From contig NZ_JAATOX010000021.1 in the NCBI RefSeq assembly GCF_011806385.1, forward strand, positions 1-44,022: DNA of 44,022 nucleotides, written 5' to 3'. The notes beneath the pieces are model-generated. The model was not told the origin of the DNA. It was given only the letters and a program-made list of their open reading frames with translations, and did not search any database. Positions 17,327 through 25,504 of the stretch are shown here, one piece after another. The DNA comes from Phaeobacter sp. HF9A. Lineage in GTDB: Bacteria > Pseudomonadota > Alphaproteobacteria > Rhodobacterales > Rhodobacteraceae. The number at the start of each line of letters is the position of its first letter. The stretch's first letter is position 1. The position numbers were made by a program, and so were the translations under genes.

Positions 17327-17373
17327 CCCCGGTGCGATGCGTTCATGCCCCCACCAACAGCGTCGCACCGGGG
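17327..17373. repeat. 11-bp perfect inverted repeat in the gap before the GGT-like gene
   Basis: CCCCGGTGCGA (17327-17337) and TCGCACCGGGG (17363-17373) are perfect inverted copies with a 25-base spacer. They lie in the 290-base intergenic stretch 17193-17482, which otherwise shows nothing I can name. It could act as a long-loop terminator for the STAS/HATPase pair (no T tract) or as an operator for the next gene. Confidence 0.5.
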
Positions 17374-17482
17374 CGTTCTGCGGGGGCGTCGCGCGCCTGC
17401 CGGATCGGTGGCAGATGTCGTTTTGCCATTGCCTCTGCGCGCGGGATATCTAGGCTCGCCCTCAAACCAGGGAGGGCAGCTT

Positions 17483-19060
17483 ATGCGCGATTTTCAATTT
17501 CCCGGCCGCTCGGCGGTCTTTGCGCAGAACGGGATCTGCGCCACCTCGCACCCGCTGGCGGCGCAGGCGGCAATCGACATCCTGAAACGCGGCGGCAACG
17601 CCATGGACGCGGCCATCACCGGGGCTGTGTTGCTCGGGATTTGCGAACCCCAGATGACCGGGATCGGCGGCGATTGCTTTGTGCTCTATTCCCGCGCGGG
17701 CGAGGATCAGGTGCGCGCGCTCAATGGTTCCGGCCGCGCCCCGGCGGCGGCAAGTGCGGCGCGGCTGCGCGAGCAGGGTTTGCAGACCGTGCCGCTCAAC
17801 ACCCCCGATGCGGTGACGATCCCCGGCGCCATCGACGCTTTCTGCCATCTTGCGGAAACCGAAGGACGCCTGGGGCTGGACGCGCTGCTGGCCCCGGCGA
17901 TCCACTATGCAGAGGCGGGCGTGCCGGTTGCGCCCCGGGTCGCCTTTGACTGGGCCAATGATGCATCCACCCTTCAGGGCGTTGCCCGCGATGCCTATCT
18001 GCCATGGGGCAAGCCGCCTAGCGTCGGCGATATTTTCCGCGCGCCGGGTCAGGCGGAGGTTCTGCGGCGGCTGGCGCGCGACGGGCGGGATGCTTTCTAC
18101 ACGGGCGAGATTGCCGAGGATATGATCGCCGCCCTCACCGCGCGGGGCGGGCACCACAGCGCCGAGGATTTCGCCGCGACCCAGGCAACCCCGACCGAGC
18201 CGATCCAGGGGCATTACAAAGGGGTCGATCTGCTGGAGCATCCGCCCAACGGTCAGGGCGCAACCGCGATTCTGATGTTGAATATCCTCAAGCATTTCGA
18301 CATCGCGGGCATGGACCCCTTGGGCGCGCAGCGCGCCCATATCGAGGCCGAAGCGGCAAAGCTCGCCTATGACGCCCGCAACCGTTTCATCGCCGAGCCA
18401 GAGCATATGTCGCGTCTGGATCACATGCTGTCAGAGGAGACCGCCGCGCGTCTTGCCGCGCTGATCGACCCGAAACGTGCCATGGCCGCCCCCGCCGCCC
18501 TGAGCGAGGCGGTGCATAAGGACACGATCTATATCACCGTGGTGGACAAGGACCGGATGGCGGTATCGCTGATCTATTCGATCTTTCATGGGTTTGGCTC
18601 CGGCATCGCATCGGAGAAATTCGGCATCCTGCTTCAGAACCGTGGCGCGGGCTTCTCGCTGACGCCCGGCCACGCCAACGAGATGGCGGGGGGCAAACGG
18701 CCCATGCATACGATCATTCCGGCGATGCTGGCAGAAGGCGGGCGCGTCAGTCTGCCCTTTGGCGTCATGGGAGGCGCCTATCAGCCCAATGGCCATGCGC
18801 GGTTCGTGTCAAACCTGCGCGATTTTGGCATGGACCCGCAGGCGGCGATGGATGCGCCCCGGGCGTTTTCCGACAGCGGCACCTTCAAGGTCGAGCGCGG
18901 CTATTCCGATCAGGTCCGCGCCGAGCTGGCCGAGATGGGACATAAGGTGGTCATTCCCCCCACCGCCATTGGCGGCTCGCAAGCGATCCGTATCCATGAC
19001 AGCGGTGTGTTGGAGGGGGCGAGCGATCCGCGCAAGGATGGGTGCGCGCTCGGCTACTGA
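17483..19060 (+). CDS. Gamma-glutamyltransferase-like Ntn hydrolase, divergent subclass
   Basis: A 525-residue enzyme of the GGT family, which self-cleaves to expose an N-terminal threonine. That threonine is visible at about residue 348 in KDTIYITVVDKD, and AAITGAVLLGICEPQMTGIGG and the later MGGAY (GG oxyanion pair) are family sequence. There is no signal peptide, so it is cytoplasmic, unlike E. coli GGT. The binding motif that reads KRPLSSM in E. coli is GGKRPMHTIIP here: both serines are replaced (His 409, Thr 410). This resembles YwrD-type GGT-like proteins, so the substrate is probably not glutathione. The ATG follows AGGGAGGG. Fold certain; activity open. Confidence 0.85.
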   Translation: MRDFQFPGRSAVFAQNGICATSHPLAAQAAIDILKRGGNAMDAAITGAVLLGICEPQMTGIGGDCFVLYSRAGEDQVRALNGSGRAPAAASAARLREQGLQTVPLNTPDAVTIPGAIDAFCHLAETEGRLGLDALLAPAIHYAEAGVPVAPRVAFDWANDASTLQGVARDAYLPWGKPPSVGDIFRAPGQAEVLRRLARDGRDAFYTGEIAEDMIAALTARGGHHSAEDFAATQATPTEPIQGHYKGVDLLEHPPNGQGATAILMLNILKHFDIAGMDPLGAQRAHIEAEAAKLAYDARNRFIAEPEHMSRLDHMLSEETAARLAALIDPKRAMAAPAALSEAVHKDTIYITVVDKDRMAVSLIYSIFHGFGSGIASEKFGILLQNRGAGFSLTPGHANEMAGGKRPMHTIIPAMLAEGGRVSLPFGVMGGAYQPNGHARFVSNLRDFGMDPQAAMDAPRAFSDSGTFKVERGYSDQVRAELAEMGHKVVIPPTAIGGSQAIRIHDSGVLEGASDPRKDGCALGY

Positions 19061-19067
19061 GCGAACA

Positions 19068-19092
19068 GCCCCCGGTGCCTGCCGCCGGGGGC
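19068..19092 (+). terminator. Terminator hairpin after the GGT-like gene
   Basis: A perfect eight-pair stem, GCCCCCGG (19068-19075) with CCGGGGGC (19085-19092), lies eight bases after the GGT-like stop and in front of the converging hspQ gene. No T tract follows, so it may serve both genes as a simple GC-rich barrier. Confidence 0.6.
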
Positions 19093-19117
19093 CAGTACCA
19101 GGGATCAAAGCCAGGGA

Positions 19118-19444
19118 TCAGTTCAGCGGATATTGCAGCTCGTAGTTGCCATCGTCAAAACCGGCGAACATCTCGTAGACATCCGGGTGGCTGACCGGCT
19201 CGCCGGAGTAGTCGGCGATCAGGTTCTGCTCTGACACATAGGCGATGTAGTAGCTCTGATCGTTTTCCGCGAGCAGGTGGTAATAGGGCTGTTCCTTGGC
19301 CGGGCGGCTGTCCTCGGGGATGGATTCATACCATTCCTCGGTGTTTGCAAATTCGGGATCCACATCAAACACAACGCCCCGAAAGGGATGTTTGCGATGG
19401 CGCACGACTTGGCCAAGGTTATATTTTGCGCGTGTTTTCAACAT
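19118..19444 (-). CDS. hspQ: Heat shock protein HspQ (hemimethylated DNA-binding family)
   Basis: A 108-residue protein matching HspQ/YccV: AKYNLGQVVRHRKHPFRGVV at the start, DVDPEF, then QPYYHLLAENDQ and AYVSEQNLIAD. In E. coli it is a heat-induced protein that stimulates Lon protease against selected substrates and was first seen to bind hemimethylated oriC DNA. The ATG at 19444 is chosen because family homology begins there and a purine-rich GGGGGGAAGAGGG lies upstream; the frame is open for 36 more codons of unrelated sequence. It diverges from the SLT lipoprotein gene across a 230-base AT-richer region that should contain both promoters. Confidence 0.92.
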   Translation of the reverse strand: MLKTRAKYNLGQVVRHRKHPFRGVVFDVDPEFANTEEWYESIPEDSRPAKEQPYYHLLAENDQSYYIAYVSEQNLIADYSGEPVSHPDVYEMFAGFDDGNYELQYPLN

Positions 19445-19674
19445 GTTTACCGGCCCTCTTCCCCCCGATACTAGCGTTTTCTGCCTCTGATTGTCCAACC
19501 TCCGCGGCAATATTTTGCAGAAACAATCTGTCTGCTCGCTATCTACAGTCATCTAAACAAATAAATTTAAACCGAATTTTACTCTTGGGTTGAATGGCTG
19601 CGCCTCTGTCAATGGGGATTTCTTCTCTGGCCCAGATTGTCTAAACTGGCAAAAAAAACACAAGGCAGAGGCAA

Positions 19675-20262
19675 ATGAGCAGAATCATATGTGCCCTGGC
19701 GCTCCTGTTGGCATTGGCCGCATGCGGTGGCGGACATAAATCCCCGCCGCGGAATTTGGACAATGCGTGCAGCATCATCAACGAGCGCCCGAAATATCTC
19801 CGCGCGTTCCGGGCCGCCGAGCGGCGCTGGGGTGTTCCCGTACATGTGCAGATGGCGACGATCCATCAGGAAAGCCGCTTTGACGGCGACGCGCGCACAC
19901 CGCACAAGTTTGTCCTCGGCATCCTGCCGATGGGGCGGGTTTCCAGCGCCTATGGCTATGGTCAGGCGCTGGACGGGACATGGGATGAGTACCGTGAGGA
20001 TACCGGTCGCCGCTTTGCCCGTCGGGATCGCATTGACGATGCCACGGATTTCATGGGCTGGTATATGACCCGCAGCTATCAGCGCAACGGCATTCCGCTC
20101 AGCGATGCGCGCAACCAATACCTGGCCTATCACGAGGGCCATACCGGATATGCCCGGGGCAGCTATCGCAGCAAGGCTTGGCTGCTGCGGGTTGCCAATA
20201 AGGTCGAGGCACGCTCCAACGCCTATAAGGCGCAGCTGGAAGGCTGCCGCCGGTTCCGCTGA
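19675..20262 (+). CDS. SLT-domain lipoprotein, probable lytic transglycosylase
   Basis: A 195-residue protein with a lipoprotein signal (LALAAC, lipidated cysteine at residue 17), so it should sit in the outer membrane facing the periplasm. The rest is a lysozyme-like transglycosylase domain: IHQESRFDGD supplies the catalytic glutamate, SAYGYGQALDGTWDEY is the substrate-groove motif and NQYLAYHEGHTGYARG follows. It should cut peptidoglycan glycan strands to anhydro-muramyl ends. No binding module such as LysM or SPOR is present. It converges with lolA, and the gap carries a clear hairpin element. Confidence 0.88.
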   Translation: MSRIICALALLLALAACGGGHKSPPRNLDNACSIINERPKYLRAFRAAERRWGVPVHVQMATIHQESRFDGDARTPHKFVLGILPMGRVSSAYGYGQALDGTWDEYREDTGRRFARRDRIDDATDFMGWYMTRSYQRNGIPLSDARNQYLAYHEGHTGYARGSYRSKAWLLRVANKVEARSNAYKAQLEGCRRFR

Positions 20263-20306
20263 TCACCGCACGAAGGGCGGCGGCCCCTCACGCTGCGGGC
20301 TTTGAT

Positions 20307-20355
20307 ACGAGGGGCTCCGCCCCTCGTGCTCCCCGGGATATTTCAGAAAAGATGA
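20307..20355. repeat. Hairpin element with conserved GGGATATTT tail (Rhodobacterales-type intergenic element)
   Basis: A perfect nine-pair stem, ACGAGGGGC (20307-20315) with GCCCCTCGT (20319-20327), is followed by GCTCCCCGGGATATTTCAG and a purine-rich AAAAGATGAAAG. From memory, stems of this kind followed by a CCCGGGATATTT-like tail recur at gene ends in Rhodobacterales genomes. Here it lies between the convergent SLT and lolA genes, where it would act as a terminator. I see only one copy in this window. Confidence 0.6.
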
Positions 20356-20361
20356 AAGCCG

Positions 20362-20961
20362 TCAGCGGTCTCGCTCTGCGCGGGAGGCGCTGAACAGGCT
20401 GGATTTCAGCGACATGCCGGTTTCCATGGCGCCCAGAACCACTGTCGTTTCTTCGCCGCTGCCGCCATGGATAACCCATTTGCGCAGCTGCACGGGGTTG
20501 TCGGTGAACATCAGCTCGATGTTGCCATATTCCGGGTTCTTGGGGTCCTGCGCCCGCACCACGGTCGATACCCCGTCAAAATCATGCCCCACCACCATAT
20601 TGGCGCGGCCCAGATCGACGGTGCGTGCCAGTATCAGCGAGAGCGGCGTGCGCTCCAGCGGGTAGGTTTCAGGGGGCTGGTTGGATTTGGGGTCGAAGAT
20701 ATAGACCGCGCCCGCCTCCGCCAGCACCAGCCCCGCGTCAGGGCCGCCGTATTCAAACCGCACCTTGCCCGGGCGACGGATGTAGAGCTCGCCAGTGGCG
20801 AGGCTGCCATCGTCATTGACCTGGGTAAACGCGGCCTTGGCGGTGCGAAAGCTGTTTAGATAGGCCGAGATTTCATTGAGGCTGAGCTTTTCAGCCGCAG
20901 AGGCGGCCGTGCTGGCCAGAGCGGATGCGCCGAGCGCGAGGGCGAAGACAAACTGTTTCAT
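20362..20961 (-). CDS. lolA: Outer membrane lipoprotein carrier protein LolA
   Basis: LolA carries lipoproteins across the periplasm from LolCDE to the outer membrane. The 199-residue product has a Sec signal peptide (MKQFVFALALGASALASTAA, cleavage near ASA). The mature part has the family's FRTAKAAFTQ and GELYIRRPGKVRFEYG stretches, then VYIFDPKSNQ and a DLGRANM region. The start was set at the signal peptide; the frame is open much further upstream but that part overlaps ftsK. It lies 67 bases downstream of ftsK, separated by a terminator. This order is common in the group. Confidence 0.92.
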   Translation of the reverse strand: MKQFVFALALGASALASTAASAAEKLSLNEISAYLNSFRTAKAAFTQVNDDGSLATGELYIRRPGKVRFEYGGPDAGLVLAEAGAVYIFDPKSNQPPETYPLERTPLSLILARTVDLGRANMVVGHDFDGVSTVVRAQDPKNPEYGNIELMFTDNPVQLRKWVIHGGSGEETTVVLGAMETGMSLKSSLFSASRAERDR

Positions 20962-20998
20962 GGAACCCAAGATATGCGCCAAATTGGCGATGTGAAGA

Positions 20999-21023
20999 GG
21001 CCGGGCACCCCGCCCGGCCTTTT
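20999..21023 (-). terminator. Terminator between ftsK and lolA
   Basis: A perfect eight-pair stem, GGCCGGGC (20999-21006) with GCCCGGCC (21012-21019), lies just after the ftsK stop. The run of four T residues is on the plus-strand side, so on the minus strand it is a GC hairpin with A residues in front; it may let some ftsK transcripts through to lolA. Confidence 0.65.
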
Positions 21024-21028
21024 GTCGC

Positions 21029-24000
21029 CTATTGTTCGGGAATAAGAATTTCCCTTTTGCCAACGTGGTTTGCGGCGGAAACCAGGCCTTCTTCTTCCAT
21101 TTGTTCCACCAGCCTCGCGGCTTTGTTATATCCGATGCCGAGTTTGCGCTGGATATAGGAGGTGGAACATTTGCGATCCTTGATGACGATCGCCACCGCC
21201 TGATCGTAGAGCGCATCCTCGCCATTGGTGTTGCCGCCGGTATTGAGCCCAAGCACCGCGTCGATGGTATCGGCCTTTTCCTCGTCCGGGCCTTCGACCA
21301 CGCCGCCGACATAAGCGGGCGGGCCGAATTGCTTGAGGTGGTTGACCACCTCTTCGACTTCCTCATCCGCCACAAAGGGACCGTGGCAGCGGGTGATCCG
21401 GGCGCCGCCCGCCATATAGAGCATGTCGCCCATGCCCAGGAGCTGCTCGGCGCCCATTTCGCCCAGGATGGTGCGGCTGTCGATCTTGGAGGTGACCTGG
21501 AAGGAAATCCGGGTCGGGAAGTTGGCTTTGATGGTGCCGGTGATCACATCCACCGAGGGGCGTTGCGTGGCCATGATCAGGTGGATGCCCGAGGCCCGCG
21601 CCATCTGCGCCAAACGCTGGATGCAGGCCTCGATTTCCTTGCCCGCGACCATCATCAGGTCGGCCATCTCGTCCACGATCACGACGATATAGGGCAGTTT
21701 CTTGGGTTCGAACTCTTCCGTTTCGAACACCGGTTCGCCGGTATCATCGTCAAAGCCGGTCTGCACCGTGCGCGAGAACATCTCGCCCCGGGCCAGCGCC
21801 TCTTTGACGCGGCCATTGTAGCCGGAGATATTGCGCACGCCCATCTTGGACATCTTGCGATAGCGGTCTTCCATCTCGCCTACGACCCATTTCAGCGCCA
21901 CAACCGCCTTTTTCGGGTCGGTCACAACCGGGCTGAGCAGATGCGGGATGCCGTCATAGACGGAGAGTTCCAGCATCTTGGGGTCGATCATGATCATGCG
22001 GCATTCCTCTGGCGAGAGCTTGTAGAGGAAGGAGAGGATCATGGTGTTGATGGCCACGGATTTACCGGAGCCGGTGGTGCCCGCGATCAGCAGGTGAGGC
22101 ATTTTGGCGAGGTCGGCGACGATGCTGTCGCCGCCAATGTCCTTGCCCAGCGCCAGCGGCAGGCTCTGATTGCCGTCGCCATAGTCGCGGCTGGAGAGGA
22201 TTTCGCGCAGCACCACCTTTTCGCGATTGTCGTTGGGCAGCTCGATACCGATCACCGAGCGCCCGGGCACGGTGGACACCCGCGCAGACAGTGCCGACAT
22301 GGAGCGCGCGATGTCATCGGAAAGGCCAATCACCCGCGATGCCTTGAGACCGGGGGCAGGTTCAAGCTCGTACATGGTGACGACGGGGCCGGGACGCACC
22401 GAGACGATCTCGCCCTTGACGCCATAGTCATCCAGCACCGATTCCAGCATGCGGGCGTTTTCTTCCAGCGCCTCGTCGCTCAGGTGGTGCCGTTCGATAT
22501 GCGACGGGTTGGTCAGCAGCGACAGCGGCGGCAGTTCAAAATCGCTGTCGTCATCGGGGAACAGGGTTGGCTCTGCCTCGGCCTGGGCGCGGGTGGAGGG
22601 CTGCATCGGTTTGCGCTGAGGCTGTTCCACCACCGCCTTGCGCGGTTCGGCCACCGGGATGGGCATCGGCGTTGGCGTCGAGGCGGGGGCCTCGGCCCGG
22701 GGGGCGATGTGCAGCCGGGGCTTGCTGGGCTGCGCCGTTGCGGTGCTGTTGCTCGGGGTGGCAGAGACCGGCAGATCCTCGGTCGGGACCTCATCGGCCA
22801 TGAAGTCAAAATCACTCGGGGCCTGTGGCAACGCATGCGTGGGCTCCGGCGCGGCAGGACTCGGGGCTGTCGGGATCGGGGCGGCCGGGATCGGTGCGGA
22901 GGGGATCGTCGCAGCCGGGGCCTCGGTCATCGCAGAGAGAGGCGGCTCTGCCTCTGCGGCGAGTTCTTGCGGCGCAGTGGAAAAGATCAGCGGCTCCGGG
23001 CGCTTGCCCCGCCCCTTGGTCAGCGGCAGGTTCGGATCGGGCTGCGGCGGCGCGGCCTGGGCGCGACGAATGCGCACCGCATTGGCGATCTTGTTGGCGA
23101 TCCGTTCGTCGCCGGGCATCTGGGACATATCCGCCCGCGGCTCTGGCTCGACCAGCTCCGGTTCCGGCATCTCCACCGGCTCGGCGCGGCGGATCAGGCT
23201 GGTGGCACGGCTGAACAGGCCGCCGCGTTCCTCCACCTGCGGGGCCGGGGCGACAGCGGGGGCCTCCGGGATGTAGGGCGCGGGAGTATGCAGGGCAAAT
23301 TGCGGCTCGCTGCGGATATAATCCGCTTCATCGAGCGGATCGCTATAGACCAGCATCTCCTCTTCCTCGGCGATGGCTGCGGTGCTGTAGCGGGTTTCCT
23401 GACGGCGGTTCTGCCAGTTGCGGGCGGCCTGCACGCCGCCGCTGGCGCTCTTGCCCATCAGGCTGACGATACCGCCATAGGCCAGGATGACGCCGAGGAT
23501 CAGGAAACGGCCAAGCCGGATCAGCTCTGGCCGGGTGAAGCCAAGCACAAAGGCGCCCATCACCAGCATGCCGAGCGCAGTCACGAAGGAGAGCGATTTC
23601 ACGATAAAGGCGAGGCTGAACGGCAGGAGCGCCAGAAGCCCGCCCAGCGCGGTGTCACCGATCATACCGCCAAGGCCAAAGCTGTGAAACGCCCGCCAGT
23701 CCGCATCCGGCACCAGGGTGCTGAAATGCAGCGCCACCACAATGAGCCAGAACACCAGCATCAGCGCCGGCCACAGCACCCGGTCCTCGCCCTTGTGCAG
23801 CGCAAAGCGCGCGCCCCAGGCCAGCGGGAAGATCGCAACCGCCCAGGCGCCATTGCCAAGGAAGGTGATCAGCAGAAAGGCGATCGAGGCGCCGGGCTGG
23901 CCCAGCCAGTTCTGCACGGGTGCATCGCTGGAGACCATCCAGTTGCTGTCATCCGGCGTATAGGATCCGATCATTGCAGCCACCAGAAGACCAACGCCAA

Positions 24001-24097
24001 CCAGCGCGAGCCCGATCAGCTCCTTGCCGCGCTTTTCAATGGCCGCCTGCATGTTGCTGTCCAGGAGTGGATCCCTGCTGCGGGTTTGAAATGCCAT
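21029..24097 (-). CDS. ftsK: DNA translocase FtsK
   Basis: FtsK pumps DNA at the septum and activates XerCD at dif during cell division. The 1022-residue protein has four to five N-terminal membrane segments (about residues 25-210), a proline/alanine-rich linker (about 250-530, with repeated IPxAP units), then the RecA-like motor: Walker [15 protein letters not shown] and Walker [11 protein letters not shown], plus [15 protein letters not shown]. The C-terminal gamma winged helix ([20 protein letters not shown]) that reads KOPS sites is complete. GAGG precedes the ATG. It is 121 bases downstream of the DapC-like gene. Identification is certain. Confidence 0.97.
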   Translation of the reverse strand: MAFQTRSRDPLLDSNMQAAIEKRGKELIGLALVGVGLLVAAMIGSYTPDDSNWMVSSDAPVQNWLGQPGASIAFLLITFLGNGAWAVAIFPLAWGARFALHKGEDRVLWPALMLVFWLIVVALHFSTLVPDADWRAFHSFGLGGMIGDTALGGLLALLPFSLAFIVKSLSFVTALGMLVMGAFVLGFTRPELIRLGRFLILGVILAYGGIVSLMGKSASGGVQAARNWQNRRQETRYSTAAIAEEEEMLVYSDPLDEADYIRSEPQFALHTPAPYIPEAPAVAPAPQVEERGGLFSRATSLIRRAEPVEMPEPELVEPEPRADMSQMPGDERIANKIANAVRIRRAQAAPPQPDPNLPLTKGRGKRPEPLIFSTAPQELAAEAEPPLSAMTEAPAATIPSAPIPAAPIPTAPSPAAPEPTHALPQAPSDFDFMADEVPTEDLPVSATPSNSTATAQPSKPRLHIAPRAEAPASTPTPMPIPVAEPRKAVVEQPQRKPMQPSTRAQAEAEPTLFPDDDSDFELPPLSLLTNPSHIERHHLSDEALEENARMLESVLDDYGVKGEIVSVRPGPVVTMYELEPAPGLKASRVIGLSDDIARSMSALSARVSTVPGRSVIGIELPNDNREKVVLREILSSRDYGDGNQSLPLALGKDIGGDSIVADLAKMPHLLIAGTTGSGKSVAINTMILSFLYKLSPEECRMIMIDPKMLELSVYDGIPHLLSPVVTDPKKAVVALKWVVGEMEDRYRKMSKMGVRNISGYNGRVKEALARGEMFSRTVQTGFDDDTGEPVFETEEFEPKKLPYIVVIVDEMADLMMVAGKEIEACIQRLAQMARASGIHLIMATQRPSVDVITGTIKANFPTRISFQVTSKIDSRTILGEMGAEQLLGMGDMLYMAGGARITRCHGPFVADEEVEEVVNHLKQFGPPAYVGGVVEGPDEEKADTIDAVLGLNTGGNTNGEDALYDQAVAIVIKDRKCSTSYIQRKLGIGYNKAARLVEQMEEEGLVSAANHVGKREILIPEQ

Positions 24098-24218
24098 GCC
24101 TACCTCAGTTCGCTCGCGCCGGGCTGTGGCTGTTTCGCTCTTTGGTCAGCCCCGCGGGTGGTGTTTCATCTTGCTATTGGCCTGACCCCAATACGGCGGA
24201 GACAGGCGGTCTTGTCTT

Positions 24219-25403
24219 TTAATAGAGACAGTTGCGCAGTGTTTTAAGCGCCGTTTCCGTCTCTTGTGCGGGCGCCACAAGCGCCACGCGGATATACCCC
24301 TGTCCCGGGTTCTCGGCCCCTTCGCCCTGCGCCAGATAGGCACCGGGCAGCACCCGCACGCCGGTCTCTTGCCAGAGCTTCAGCGCCGCTGCCTCGCCAT
24401 CCTCGACGGGCAGCCAGAGGAAGAATCCCGCCTCGGGGGATCTATAGCCGTTCAACCCGGCAAAGACCTCATCCACAATGCGAAATTTTTCCTGATAGAG
24501 CGCGCGGTTCTCGACCACATGCGCCTCGTCGGCCCAGACCCGCGCCGCCGCCGCCTGAAGCGGGGCCGGGATCGGTGCGCCGGAATAGGCGCGCAGCTTC
24601 TTGACCTGGACCAGCGTCTCGGGTCCGCCCGCGATCATGCCGGCGCGCAATCCGGGCAGGTTGGAACGTTTGGACAGCGAATTGAACAACACCACCCGCT
24701 CCGGGTCGGCACCAAGTTCATCGGCAACGGTCAGCGCGCCCACCGGGGCGATGTCGCGGTAGATCTCGGAATAGCATTCATCCGCGAATATCTTGAAATC
24801 GTATTTTTCCGCCAGCCGGATCAGCTGCTCCCAGTAGCTGCGCGAGGCCACTGCGCCCTGCGGGTTGGCGGGCGAGCAGATATAGGCCACGGCGGTGCGG
24901 TTCAGCACCTCCTCGGGCAGCGACGCATAATCGGGCAGATGGCCGGTCTCGTCGGTTGCGGGCACAAAGACCGGCTCCGCCGCCACCGAAATCGCCGCGA
25001 TCATATAGACCTGGTAGAAGGGGTTCGGAATCAGCACCACCGGGCGCTGGCCGTTTTTCTGCTCGGGGCAGAGCGCCATTGCCGCATTATAGAGCCCCTC
25101 GCGGGTGCCATTGAGCGCCATCAGCCGGGTCGCGGGATCCAGCGTCACGCCATAGCGCTGCGCCGCCCAATCGGCCATGGCACCGCGCAACTCGTCGGTG
25201 CCCTCGTTCTGCGGGTAGCTGTTAAAACCCGCCGCGTTTTCGGTGATCACATCGGTGACCCAGGCGGGGAAGGCGTGTTTGGGTTCGCCAATGGTCAAAT
25301 GCACCACGTCGCCGCCAGGCGCGTGATGGTCCAGAAGCGCGCGCAAACGCGGAAACGCGTAGGGCGGCAGATGGGCAAACCGCTCGGGAAACTTCATGTT
25401 CAT
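24219..25403 (-). CDS. dapC: Class I/II aminotransferase, probable succinyldiaminopimelate aminotransferase
   Basis: A 394-residue PLP enzyme of fold type I. The PLP lysine lies in FNSLSKRSNLPGLRAGM, and PNPFYQVY and SPANPQGAVASRSYW supply the aspartate/asparagine contacts. The opening region FAHLPPYAFPRLRALLDHH and TIGEPKHAFPAWV match proteobacterial DapC-type enzymes that make N-succinyl-LL-diaminopimelate for lysine and peptidoglycan. Family is certain; the exact substrate rests on resemblance, as close relatives use other amino acids. Two possible starts (25403 and 25397) differ by two residues. It is followed by ftsK on the same strand; the amidase stop is 101 bases upstream of its start. 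Confidence 0.8.
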   Translation of the reverse strand: MNMKFPERFAHLPPYAFPRLRALLDHHAPGGDVVHLTIGEPKHAFPAWVTDVITENAAGFNSYPQNEGTDELRGAMADWAAQRYGVTLDPATRLMALNGTREGLYNAAMALCPEQKNGQRPVVLIPNPFYQVYMIAAISVAAEPVFVPATDETGHLPDYASLPEEVLNRTAVAYICSPANPQGAVASRSYWEQLIRLAEKYDFKIFADECYSEIYRDIAPVGALTVADELGADPERVVLFNSLSKRSNLPGLRAGMIAGGPETLVQVKKLRAYSGAPIPAPLQAAAARVWADEAHVVENRALYQEKFRIVDEVFAGLNGYRSPEAGFFLWLPVEDGEAAALKLWQETGVRVLPGAYLAQGEGAENPGQGYIRVALVAPAQETETALKTLRNCLY

Positions 25404-25504
25404 GCCTCGATACCGGGATCGTAATCGCCCCGTTTGTCCCGAAAGGTACAGGGCAAAGGGATGTCAGTCCAGCCGCAGATGGCACGGACGCAACAGTGTT
25501 GCTT

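Noticed and set aside
17332..17949. A 205-codon open frame starting before the GGT-like gene in another frame
   Set aside because: It overlaps the GGT-like gene, is Arg/Gly/Ala-rich with no family match, and the GGT-like gene has the strong ribosome binding site.
21697..21715. GGTTCGAACTC, like a tRNA T-arm
   Set aside because: It lies in the ftsK coding region and no acceptor or anticodon stem can be built around it.
22820..22920. IPxAP repeats in FtsK as a possible unusual domain
   Set aside because: Low-complexity proline/alanine linkers are normal between the FtsK membrane and motor domains and vary freely.
21032..24247. A 1071-codon open frame on the plus strand opposite ftsK
   Set aside because: It mirrors ftsK over its whole length, is rich in His, Arg and Gly and has no recognisable domain; typical antisense artefact in high-GC DNA.
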